A DNA stretch of 5,817 nt from Erysipelothrix sp. (GTDB taxonomy: Bacteria; Bacillota_I; Bacilli_A; Erysipelotrichales; Erysipelotrichaceae), in contig JAAZEC010000021.1 of assembly GCA_012512495.1 (NCBI GenBank), positions 1 through 5,817 of the forward strand, read 5' to 3'. Positions 1-5,817 of the stretch are shown here, piece by piece. The position numbers and the translations under genes are program-made. The notes under the pieces were generated by a model. The model worked only from the letters and a program-made list of their open reading frames with translations. It was not told the origin of the DNA and did not search any database. Position 1 is the stretch's first letter; each line of letters opens with the position of its first letter.

Positions 1-299
1 ATAACCACCAGTGCGTCAATCCCGAATTCCAAGAGATTAGCCACGGCCTGATCAACGACTTCCGGTTGTTTGAACTCAACTAAGCGAGCTGAACCTAAAA
101 TCGTTCCCCCTCTAATCATAATGTCAGAGACATCCCTGCGCTCCAGCTTCGAAATTTTCTTCTCCACCAGTCCACGATATCCATCTCTTATTCCATATAC
201 TTCAAAGCCTCGGCTGATGCCCGAACGAACGACCGCACGGATCGCCGCATTCATTCCCGGTGCATCTCCCCCTGATGTTAAAACACCAATTTTTCTCAT
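1..299 (-). CDS. pfkA: ATP-dependent 6-phosphofructokinase, N-terminal part (3' end outside window)
   Basis: This gene encodes the committed enzyme of glycolysis, which phosphorylates fructose 6-phosphate to fructose 1,6-bisphosphate with ATP in the cytoplasm. About 99 residues are visible of a family that is usually near 320. The protein opens MRKIGVLTSGGDAPGMNAAI, the classic nucleotide-binding start with Gly11 and Asp12. The conserved RGGT-x-L-x-SAR block follows at residues 63-72, ending in active-site Arg72. Arg21, Arg25 and Arg54 fall at the same positions as the effector-site arginines of the E. coli and Bacillus enzymes, so the ADP/PEP allosteric site is probably kept (family knowledge plus alignment by eye). 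The ATG at 299 is preceded by AGGTGATC, an eight-base match to the 16S rRNA 3' end. The gene starts 40 bases after dnaI and has its own candidate promoter. In many Bacillota pfkA is followed by pyk, but that region lies outside the window. Confidence 0.97.
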   Translation of the reverse strand, partial: MRKIGVLTSGGDAPGMNAAIRAVVRSGISRGFEVYGIRDGYRGLVEKKISKLERRDVSDIMIRGGTILGSARLVEFKQPEVVDQAVANLLEFGIDALVV

Positions 300-314
300 G
301 TGATCACCTGTTCT

Positions 315-343
315 ATCATACCAGTTTCAACTGGCTATATCAA
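315..343 (-). promoter_or_regulatory. Candidate sigma-A promoter for pfkA
   Basis: Read on the minus strand, TTGATA (343-338) and TATGAT (320-315) are separated by exactly 17 bases. Each box differs from the TTGACA/TATAAT consensus at one position. The -35 box overlaps the TGA stop of dnaI. The expected start of transcription is near 309-307, which falls on the ribosome-binding site of pfkA and leaves a leader of only about ten bases. That is unusually short and is the main reason for caution. The promoter would let pfkA be controlled apart from the upstream replication operon. It is identified from box match and spacing only. Confidence 0.5.
321..334. repeat. 14-base inverted repeat inside the pfkA promoter spacer
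   Basis: On the minus strand this reads CCAGTTGAAACTGG, two perfect 6-base arms around a 2-base centre. It lies entirely between the -10 and -35 boxes of the candidate pfkA promoter, a position where a bound dimeric repressor would block RNA polymerase. As RNA it would form only a short stem (five Watson-Crick pairs, plus one G-U pair, around a UGAA loop). No run of T follows it on either strand, so it is not a convincing intrinsic terminator. An operator role is inferred from symmetry and position, and no known operator consensus was recognised. Confidence 0.45.
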
Positions 344-1254
344 TCTTTAACCAAGAATTGACGCCTCGAATTCCCGTAAAGAGTGAGCGGTTTCGCAAGG
401 GTTCTAACTCTTTCGATTAAGCGATCAACCTTGTTCTCATCGACAACCCCATACTGCTGTTTTAAGTACACTTCCTTGAGCTCTTCAATGCTCAGGTTCG
501 AAGTGAAACACGTCTTCAACTGATTCTCCATCCGATAGTTGAGCACGTTGAACAAGATCTCATCCCTACCCCAGGCGCTCACATTTTCCGCCCCAATATC
601 ATCAATGACTAACAAGTACGATGTCATTAGACCATCCATGATTTGGGCCGTAGATTCACTATCATTAAAGAGTGCCTTAAGTTCACTCAGAAGTTCACTC
701 ATACGAACAAAGCTGACACTTCGCTTACTGCGAGCCACATCATTGCACAGGCAGGCCATCAGGTATGTTTTACCACTACCGATACTGCCATGAAGATACA
801 GCCCCCGATTGCTAGTTTGAATATTCTCAATTTGATAAGCAGCCGACACGTAATAATCGTTTTCTTTGTCCGAATTAAGGGTACTGAAGCTCAGCTGACG
901 CATTGGCGCTGGCAAGTGATTCACCCGAAAATACTTAAGGTGAGCCAGCTTTTGCTCCCTTTGAGCCGCCGCCAAGCTTTGCACATACGAAAAGTCCAAG
1001 TGGCCATCCCGATAGGTCAATTCCAACTCATAGCCTTCGGGTCGGTACTCTTCGACACTGGTTGTCCCTTCTTTGAAGCGAATCCAGCGATCGAATTGTG
1101 AAAGGTGTTGCTTGATAAAATCGTCCTCTAGTCCGTGCTCCTCTAAAAAGGCCAAAACCATCGGATTCTTTAACAGTTGAGCGACACGTTTCTCGCGATA
1201 CTCCTGGGCAGCCTTAGGTAGCTTGATCTGCAATTCCTGCATGTTATTCTTCAT
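340..1254 (-). CDS. dnaI: Primosomal protein DnaI, helicase loader (AAA+ ATPase)
   Basis: DnaI loads the replicative helicase onto DNA at the origin and at restart sites, working with DnaB and DnaD in Bacillota. The 304-residue protein has an N-terminal helicase-interaction region (about 1-110) and a C-terminal AAA+ domain. Visible motifs are Walker A GSIGSGKT (156-163), Walker B LLVIDD followed by IGAE (214-223), a TSN sensor (251-253), and RLIERVRTLAKPL (278-290), which matches the end of the Bacillus protein. The N-terminal region lacks the Cys and His zinc ligands known from B. subtilis DnaI; its only cysteines (168, 170, 249) lie in the ATPase domain. The ATG at 1254 is preferred because AAGGGG (1270-1265) lies ten bases upstream. 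A TTG at 1263 is too close to that site, and an ATG at 1242 lacks a good one. The start overlaps the dnaB end by 11 bases, implying translational coupling. The stop is TGA. Confidence 0.93.
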   Translation of the reverse strand: MKNNMQELQIKLPKAAQEYREKRVAQLLKNPMVLAFLEEHGLEDDFIKQHLSQFDRWIRFKEGTTSVEEYRPEGYELELTYRDGHLDFSYVQSLAAAQREQKLAHLKYFRVNHLPAPMRQLSFSTLNSDKENDYYVSAAYQIENIQTSNRGLYLHGSIGSGKTYLMACLCNDVARSKRSVSFVRMSELLSELKALFNDSESTAQIMDGLMTSYLLVIDDIGAENVSAWGRDEILFNVLNYRMENQLKTCFTSNLSIEELKEVYLKQQYGVVDENKVDRLIERVRTLAKPLTLYGNSRRQFLVKD

Positions 1255-2389
1255 TCTTATCAAGCCCCTTAATCTTATTAATCATCCGTTGGCGCTCCTG
1301 AGGATCAAGAACGATATCCGGTGGTTTCTCATCATACGCTTTCTTGATGAGGGTCACTTTCTTGTTAGTCTTACGCGCAGGCTCATTTTCTATCAGTTTC
1401 AAGGCCGCTTCCCTGCTATTAACCTTGGCCCGCTTCCATGACGTAGCAATCTTTTCTACGAGGTTTCTACCCAGAGAACCCCCATGTTCCTTGATGGTAT
1501 AGTCCAGTAGCGTATTGATGACTTCAAATGAAAACTGATACTTCTCTTTGAGGTCTTTAATCAAGTACAGATCCGAATTAATGACGGGTACACCATCCTG
1601 AAGCTGAGCCAGAAATTTCTCTGGTGGCCAGGTAAATGGATCGCCTGGTGGTAACGGCTGATGGTTGATACTGGCCAAGTGTTTGAAGTTCTTCATATCG
1701 AAATGAGTCTGTTCCAGTGGAATGGACTCGTTTATGTAGCGCTTCAGTGACTGGTAGTCAATCTGGTAAGCCGTCGCATAGCCTTCAATTTGTTTCAGAA
1801 CGTTTTCCGTTCGTAACTTAGGAGGGAAAATAGTCTCACCACATTGAATCAACAGGGTTGCCATATCGAAGGTATCACTGACATCCATCGAAGCAACCGC
1901 TCGATACGATACTTCCTTCTGGTTATTATAGTTGTCCAAGACGCTGGGTGATAAGTGATCACTGATATCTGTACCCTTTTGGTCAAAACGACGACCAATC
2001 AAGAGCGATACAATCTCCTGGAGTCTTTCGCTTCCGACCTGATGGACAAACAAGCGACCTAACACTTCATGATTCTTGAAGGCATGATAGTCGAGTGGTT
2101 TCTTTAGCTTTAAATAGTGATTGTTGTCTTCTTCAAAGGTCGCTAGTAACATGAGTCTCTCTAATTCCTTACGAGCGGATTCGATGGTGTCTAACTCCAT
2201 TTGGAGGTGTTCAATTAGGTGCGAATAAGTGACAATGATATTCAGCTGCGAGATACTCAGCAAATACGTATACAGCCGCAAGGCTTCAAGGGATAACAAA
2301 GGACCATACAGCAAATCCAAGCTGAATTGTTCTAAGCGACTTAAGCCATCATTTTGTTCGATGTAGAGTTTCATTTTCCCTAAGACCAC
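1244..2389 (-). CDS. dnaB: Replication initiation and membrane attachment protein DnaB (Bacillota type, not the helicase)
   Basis: This protein helps DnaI and DnaD recruit the replicative helicase to the origin and to stalled forks, and in B. subtilis links the origin to the membrane. It must not be confused with E. coli DnaB helicase. The 381 residues hold an N-terminal winged-helix-like region rich in helices (about 10-100) and a C-terminal DnaB/DnaD-type domain (about 255-330). The latter ends in LVEKIATSW (310-318), which fits the family motif Y-x3-I-x3-W except that Tyr is Leu. A basic tail follows (KTNKKVTLIKK, 340-350). It is clearly shorter than the roughly 470-residue B. subtilis protein, and no transmembrane segment is visible. 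The GTG start is chosen because a perfect AGGAGG sits six bases upstream. It overlaps the end of coaE by 41 bases. Identity rests on the C-terminal domain and on dnaI directly downstream. Confidence 0.9.
   Translation of the reverse strand: MVLGKMKLYIEQNDGLSRLEQFSLDLLYGPLLSLEALRLYTYLLSISQLNIIVTYSHLIEHLQMELDTIESARKELERLMLLATFEEDNNHYLKLKKPLDYHAFKNHEVLGRLFVHQVGSERLQEIVSLLIGRRFDQKGTDISDHLSPSVLDNYNNQKEVSYRAVASMDVSDTFDMATLLIQCGETIFPPKLRTENVLKQIEGYATAYQIDYQSLKRYINESIPLEQTHFDMKNFKHLASINHQPLPPGDPFTWPPEKFLAQLQDGVPVINSDLYLIKDLKEKYQFSFEVINTLLDYTIKEHGGSLGRNLVEKIATSWKRAKVNSREAALKLIENEPARKTNKKVTLIKKAYDEKPPDIVLDPQERQRMINKIKGLDKNEE
1265..1270 (-). promoter_or_regulatory. Ribosome-binding site that selects the dnaI ATG
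   Basis: AAGGGG on the minus strand lies inside the last codons of dnaB. It is one base from a possible TTG start at 1263, which is too close to be used, and ten bases from the ATG at 1254, which is slightly long but workable. This favours the 304-residue form of DnaI. Confidence 0.55.
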
Positions 2390-2969
2390 GCTTGACCTCC
2401 TGTAGATAATTGTTTAATGCTTGTTTAAGTTGATTCTTGGAAGAGTTGTTGTAAATCACCGTATCGGCCAACTCGATTTTTCTAGCCTGAGGCATCTGGC
2501 AAGCTAACCGCTTCTCCATCTCCTCTGGTAACATCTTTCGAAACTTCAAGAGCCGTTTCTTCTGGATATTATCATCCACCGCTATCATTAGTGTTTCATC
2601 ATAATGGACTTGTGACTCACTCTCAAATAAGAGTGGTACTTCCACAAATCCCAGCAAGTGATTTTGATGGAGCTTTCGCCACTTAGAAACTTCCTCAAAC
2701 ACTCGGGCATGGACAATGCTTTCAATCTTTGTTTTCAGCTCTAGATTGCCAAAGAAAAGAGGTGCTAGTTTGCTGCGATCGATCCCCTCTTGAGTGATCA
2801 GTGGTTGACCTGCCAGCGCTTCAATCTGTAATTGAAGTGGCTTGTCATCACGATAGAGGGTGTGAACTATTTCATCAGCCGAAACAGCAGGATAGCCCAG
2901 TGACCTGAAAAACCTCAAGGCACTACTTTTACCTGAGCCCATGGAGCCTGTAATAGCAATAACATACAT
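2349..2969 (-). CDS. coaE: Dephospho-CoA kinase
   Basis: This enzyme carries out the last step of coenzyme A synthesis, transferring phosphate from ATP to the 3'-hydroxyl of dephospho-CoA ribose in the cytoplasm. At 206 residues it has the usual family length. It shows a P-loop GSMGSGKS (8-15), a SADEIVH segment (30-36) whose Asp32 corresponds to the conserved acidic residue of the family, VEVPLLFE (109-116), the basic lid region (about 137-160), and the ADTVIYNN element (168-175). The common DAD form of the second motif is SAD here. The ATG at 2969 has AGAGGGG seven bases upstream. The gene follows mutM by 35 bases, and its last 41 bases overlap the start of dnaB. It ends in TGA at a normal family length, which shows that TGA is a stop codon in this organism. 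The Bacillus genes ytaF, gapB, speD and nrdR found around it are absent. Confidence 0.95.
   Translation of the reverse strand: MYVIAITGSMGSGKSSALRFFRSLGYPAVSADEIVHTLYRDDKPLQLQIEALAGQPLITQEGIDRSKLAPLFFGNLELKTKIESIVHARVFEEVSKWRKLHQNHLLGFVEVPLLFESESQVHYDETLMIAVDDNIQKKRLLKFRKMLPEEMEKRLACQMPQARKIELADTVIYNNSSKNQLKQALNNYLQEVKRGLRENETLHRTK
2396..2401 (-). promoter_or_regulatory. Ribosome-binding site that selects the dnaB GTG
   Basis: A perfect AGGAGG on the minus strand lies six bases before the GTG at 2389 and inside coaE. The alternative ATG at 2374 has only a weak AGGG close by. The site therefore decides the start codon and shows that dnaB translation begins within the coding region of coaE. 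Confidence 0.8.
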
Positions 2970-2975
2970 ACGACT

Positions 2976-3017
2976 ACCCCTCTTACCTTCCTATTTTATC
3001 ACTCTTATTTCACTTTT
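2976..3017 (-). promoter_or_regulatory. Weak promoter-like sequence before coaE
   Basis: On the minus strand TTGTCA near the end of mutM is followed, after 17 bases, by GATAAA, or after 19 bases by TAAAAT. The boxes sit just upstream of the coaE ribosome-binding site in the only sizeable gap of the operon. The -10 match is poor at good spacing, or better at poor spacing, and A+T-rich sequence gives such matches by chance. It could be a minor internal promoter for coaE-dnaB-dnaI. Confidence 0.2.
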
Positions 3018-3820
3018 TGACAAACTGTACAAAAATAAGTTCCCCTGCCATTCACCTGTTTCTTGACAATCGGTGTCGCACAGACTAAACAGGGTTCATT
3101 TTCCTTACCATGGACCTTCAGTGACTGTTGAAACAGCCCTGTGACCCCCAGTTGGCTGGTATAGCTTCGAATCGAAGTGCCCCCTGCCTCAATAGCCGCT
3201 TCCAGGATTTCCTTGGTCTTATCAAGAATTAACTGTAACGCTTCGTCGCTCAATTGATTCGATGGCAATTCGGGATGAATGCGAGCCTCAAAGAGAATCT
3301 CATTGGCATAGATGTTACCAATGCCAGCGATGATACTCTGGTCCAACAACATGGTCTTTACCGCAACCCTCTTGTTAGCCGTTTTCTCCTTAAGGTAATT
3401 AATATCACATAAAGGATCCCAAACTTCATGTCCCAAGCGATTCAAACCGGCATGGTCCTCTATCCTTTTAATATAATTGATCCGACCAAATTTCCTAACA
3501 TCATGATACAGAAGTAAGGTCCCATCGTCTAAATGGAAGATCACATGGGTATGTTTATCGATCAAATAATCCTGTTTGACGACATAGAACTTCCCTTCCA
3601 TTCGAAGATGTACCACCAGATAGCCCCTATCCAGTCCAAGGATCAGAAACTTCCCTTTCCTTGAAAAGCTCCTAAAGCTCTGGTTGATCACGTTGCTTTC
3701 GAAAGTATCATCATTACCGATAATTGGAGGATATAATATTTCAACTTGAACAATTTTTCTGTCTTTAATCAGGGTCTCCAGAGTAGCGACCACTGTCTGT
3801 ACTTCTGGTAACTCTGGCAT
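3005..3820 (-). CDS. mutM: Formamidopyrimidine-DNA glycosylase (8-oxoguanine glycosylase/AP lyase)
   Basis: MutM (also called Fpg) removes 8-oxoguanine and ring-opened purines from DNA and then cleaves the abasic site, starting base excision repair. The 271-residue protein is complete. It begins MPELPEV, where Pro2 is the Schiff-base nucleophile after Met removal and Glu3 is catalytic. The conserved lysine is present at 57 (RKGKF), a DNA-intercalation set is visible at Met74, Arg109 and Phe111, and a helix-two-turn-helix appears at QSIIAGIGNIYANE (161-174). A C-terminal zinc finger uses Cys244, Cys247, Cys264 and Cys267, with Arg259 in the NGRGTYFC hairpin. All key residues are in place, so full activity is expected. 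The start ATG shares one base with the polA stop (TAATG) and has GAGG seven bases upstream, indicating translational coupling. The neighbour makes functional sense, since Pol I fills the gap that MutM repair leaves. Nei is excluded by the overall motif set. Confidence 0.97.
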   Translation of the reverse strand: MPELPEVQTVVATLETLIKDRKIVQVEILYPPIIGNDDTFESNVINQSFRSFSRKGKFLILGLDRGYLVVHLRMEGKFYVVKQDYLIDKHTHVIFHLDDGTLLLYHDVRKFGRINYIKRIEDHAGLNRLGHEVWDPLCDINYLKEKTANKRVAVKTMLLDQSIIAGIGNIYANEILFEARIHPELPSNQLSDEALQLILDKTKEILEAAIEAGGTSIRSYTSQLGVTGLFQQSLKVHGKENEPCLVCATPIVKKQVNGRGTYFCTVCQKVK

Positions 3821-5817
3821 TACTTAACCTCATACCAGGTCTTGCCAAAGGAAGAAGTGACCTCGAGTTTAACCTTCATTGGATAGATGTTGGTCATCAC
3901 ATTGGTAACGATGGATGAAACAATCTCCTTTTCATCCTCATGGACCAGCAGTAACAATTCATCGTGCACCTGAAGAATCAATTTGCTATGAAGCTTTTGT
4001 TTCAACAGCTGATCGCGAACTTTCACCATTGCAATTTTGATTAGATCGGCAGCACTGCCTTGGATCGGAGCATTCATAGCAGCTCGCTTTGCTGCTTCCT
4101 TACGCGCAAAGTTTCGATCGTTTATTTCCGGTAAATACCGCCGGCGATTAAACATGGTGGTGACATACTGATTCTTCTCACATTCAGCCACAATGTCTTT
4201 CATGTAAGCTTCGATATGAGAGAAACTCTCGAAGTAATTGGCAATGAAAATACCGGCTTCTTTTGGAGAAATCCCCAGTTGATTGGCCAAACCATAGTCA
4301 GAGATACCATAAATGATACCAAAGTTGACGGCCTTGGCCTGACGACGATGCAGTGATGTGACCTGATCCCTTTCAAGACCAAACACCTTCATGGCAGTTT
4401 CGGTATGGATATCATGGTTATCATTAAAGGCCGAAATCATGCCCGGTTCATTGGCCATGTGAGCGAGCACTCGCAATTCAATCTGTGAGTAGTCGGCCGA
4501 GAAGAAAGTGTAGCCCTCATCCGCCACAAAGACCTTCCGGACCTTCCTGGTATCTTCGTCCCTGACTGAAATGTTCTGTAGGTTCGGATCGGTTGAAGAA
4601 AGGCGTCCAGTCTGGGCGGTGGTTTGTGAAAAGACGGTATGGATCCGGTGATCTTCACCGATGAATTTCTGTAGTCCTTCCGCGTAGGTGCTTAAGAACT
4701 TCTGATACTTCCGGTAGACTAGAATCTCATCCACAATTTCATGTTTGCCCTGGAGCCCTTCTAGGACGCCTACGGCAGTCGAACGCTTCTTACCGGTTGG
4801 TAAGCCTAGCTCATCGAACAGGACTTCTCCTAACTGCTTAGTGGAGTTAATATTGAACTCTTTGCCAGCCAGTGTATATATTTTTTGTGTCAGGCGATCG
4901 ACAATTTCACCACTCTCAGAAGCCATAGCGACTAGGGCGTCCTTATCGGCCAGAATGCCTGTCGACTCCATTTCGCTCAAGACGGCAACTAAGGGGACTT
5001 CGACATCCTCATAGAGATCACTCAGTTCATAGAGCTCCAACTGTTCCCTCAGGCTAATAAAGAGTGGATAGCTGTTTTGAAGCAGATGCACGAGCTGATC
5101 TCTGGGGGCTCCGCTGGAGTCATCCCATAGATTGTAGGCGTCTTTCATCTTATCAAGACTGGTGATGCTGGAATCAACCAAATAGGCTAGTACCAACAAA
5201 TCGTCAGAAACGGCTTGGGGAACCATGCCTAATTGATACAGGCTATGATATGTATTCTTACCATCAATCAGGCGCTTACTGAAATTGCCTTCAATGTATT
5301 GCTTGAAATTGAAATTTGATTTTGCTTCTTCGAAATCGATGTAACAGACAGTCTTGTTATCTCCGATGACATAGCCATCGACCTGCACATCGTGTCCATT
5401 CCCCGAAAGGACATAGGGCGCAATGACCAAATCATCCTTCAGGAAGTCCTTGGTAAAGGCCGAAAGATGCAAGGTATCCGCAGCGTGATCGCTCTTGCGT
5501 TCAACCTTCTTCAGTAAGGAAGTCATGTCGTATTTACGGTAGAACTTCGCTAACAGATCCTCATCAAGATTAAATTCACACTCTTCCAGATCAATATCAA
5601 ACTCAACTTTGGTATCGATTGTCGCAAGTTTTCTGGAGAGGTAGGCGATCTCTTCACCTTCCACGATTTTATCTTTTAGCTTACCCGTTAGGTCATCGGT
5701 ATGTTGATAAAGGTTTTCGATTGTTTCATATTCCTTGAGAAGCTTCATGGCGGTCTTCTCGCCCACTCCTTTAATGCCAGGAATATTATCGGCACTATCG
5801 CCCATGAGGCCCTTCAG
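3820..5817 (-). CDS. polA: DNA polymerase I, 5' end outside window
   Basis: Pol I fills gaps in excision repair and replaces RNA primers during lagging-strand maturation. The reading frame is open to the window edge, and the Met codon at 5805 is internal, inside LKGLMGDSADNIPG. About 180 N-terminal residues are therefore missing. Counting that Met as 1, the end of the 5' nuclease domain is seen at 1-100, with metal-site Asp3 and Asp6 and a helix-hairpin-helix at 7-19. Residues about 110-262 form the exonuclease-like domain, but no DxE or other catalytic acidic motif is recognisable, so proofreading is probably lost, as in Bacillus. The polymerase domain (263-661) has TGRLSSTDPNLQN (399-411), motif A DYSQIELR with Asp438, motif B RRQAKAVNFGIIYG with Lys491, Phe495 and Tyr499, and motif C HDE (614-616). 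The usual Pro of NIPVR is Ser413. The TAA stop overlaps the mutM start by one base. Confidence 0.98.
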   Translation of the reverse strand: MKGLMGDSADNIPGIKGVGEKTAMKLLKEYETIENLYQHTDDLTGKLKDKIVEGEEIAYLSRKLATIDTKVEFDIDLEECEFNLDEDLLAKFYRKYDMTSLLKKVERKSDHAADTLHLSAFTKDFLKDDLVIAPYVLSGNGHDVQVDGYVIGDNKTVCYIDFEEAKSNFNFKQYIEGNFSKRLIDGKNTYHSLYQLGMVPQAVSDDLLVLAYLVDSSITSLDKMKDAYNLWDDSSGAPRDQLVHLLQNSYPLFISLREQLELYELSDLYEDVEVPLVAVLSEMESTGILADKDALVAMASESGEIVDRLTQKIYTLAGKEFNINSTKQLGEVLFDELGLPTGKKRSTAVGVLEGLQGKHEIVDEILVYRKYQKFLSTYAEGLQKFIGEDHRIHTVFSQTTAQTGRLSSTDPNLQNISVRDEDTRKVRKVFVADEGYTFFSADYSQIELRVLAHMANEPGMISAFNDNHDIHTETAMKVFGLERDQVTSLHRRQAKAVNFGIIYGISDYGLANQLGISPKEAGIFIANYFESFSHIEAYMKDIVAECEKNQYVTTMFNRRRYLPEINDRNFARKEAAKRAAMNAPIQGSAADLIKIAMVKVRDQLLKQKLHSKLILQVHDELLLLVHEDEKEIVSSIVTNVMTNIYPMKVKLEVTSSFGKTWYEVK

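Noticed and set aside
70..303. Plus-strand open frame of 77 codons opposite pfkA
   Set aside because: The minus-strand pfkA translation matches the family residue by residue; the plus-strand frame is a by-product.
321..334. Intrinsic terminator between dnaI and pfkA
   Set aside because: The stem is only five Watson-Crick pairs plus a G-U pair, and no T-run follows on either strand; the palindrome fits an operator better.
643..1101. Plus-strand open frame of 152 codons antisense to dnaI
   Set aside because: It lies wholly opposite a well-supported gene, shows no recognisable domain and has no ribosome-binding site of note; it is a shadow of dnaI codon usage.
2349..2351. TGA read as tryptophan (Mycoplasma-type code)
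   Set aside because: coaE ends here at normal family length and the tryptophans examined in the window are TGG, so TGA is a stop codon.
4437..4658. Minus-strand alternative frame of 73 codons inside polA
   Set aside because: It covers the same bases as polymerase motif A and neighbouring conserved motifs in the correct frame; no independent evidence exists for it.
4745..5014. Plus-strand open frame of 89 codons opposite polA
   Set aside because: It is antisense to conserved polymerase sequence and has no protein-like features of its own.
5803..5805. ATG at 5805 as the true start of a short DNA polymerase
   Set aside because: The frame is open to the window edge, and the residues just upstream (LKGL) match the conserved 5' nuclease sequence before GDSADN, so this Met is internal.

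Overview
The window is an ordinary but very compact piece of chromosome from a low-to-moderate G+C Gram-positive bacterium (Bacillota). All genes lie on the minus strand. In order of transcription they are polA (5' end outside the window) - mutM - coaE - dnaB - dnaI - pfkA (3' end outside the window). The pairing of DnaB with DnaI, the Bacillota-specific replication-initiation and helicase-loading proteins, fixes the phylum. coaE ends in TGA and still encodes a protein of normal length, dnaI also ends in TGA, and the tryptophans examined are TGG. The standard bacterial code is therefore in use, which argues against a Mycoplasma-type code. The short spacing, the absence of ytaF, nrdR, gapB and speD, and pfkA rather than thrS after dnaI all differ from Bacillus subtilis. 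They suggest a streamlined lineage, perhaps Erysipelotrichia-like, but that placement is inference.

Layout from right to left: 5817-3820 carries most of DNA polymerase I (end of the 5' nuclease domain, a degenerate 3'-5' exonuclease fold, an intact polymerase domain). mutM (3820-3005) follows with a one-base stop/start overlap. After 35 bases comes coaE (2969-2349). dnaB (2389-1244) begins inside coaE, at a GTG set by a perfect AGGAGG. dnaI (1254-340) begins inside the end of dnaB. A 40-base gap (300-339) then holds a convincing sigma-A-like promoter with a 14-base palindrome in its spacer, followed by pfkA (299-1). No stretch longer than 40 bases lacks a gene.

Functionally, polA to dnaI form a DNA replication and repair operon (gap filling, oxidised-guanine excision, helicase loading at the origin and at restart sites) with the CoA biosynthesis gene coaE embedded. 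pfkA probably begins a separately controlled glycolytic unit, although read-through from dnaI is possible because no terminator is visible.

No undescribed multi-gene system is evident. The points most worth a second look are the DnaI N-terminal domain without the zinc ligands known from Bacillus, and the palindrome between the -35 and -10 boxes of the putative pfkA promoter.
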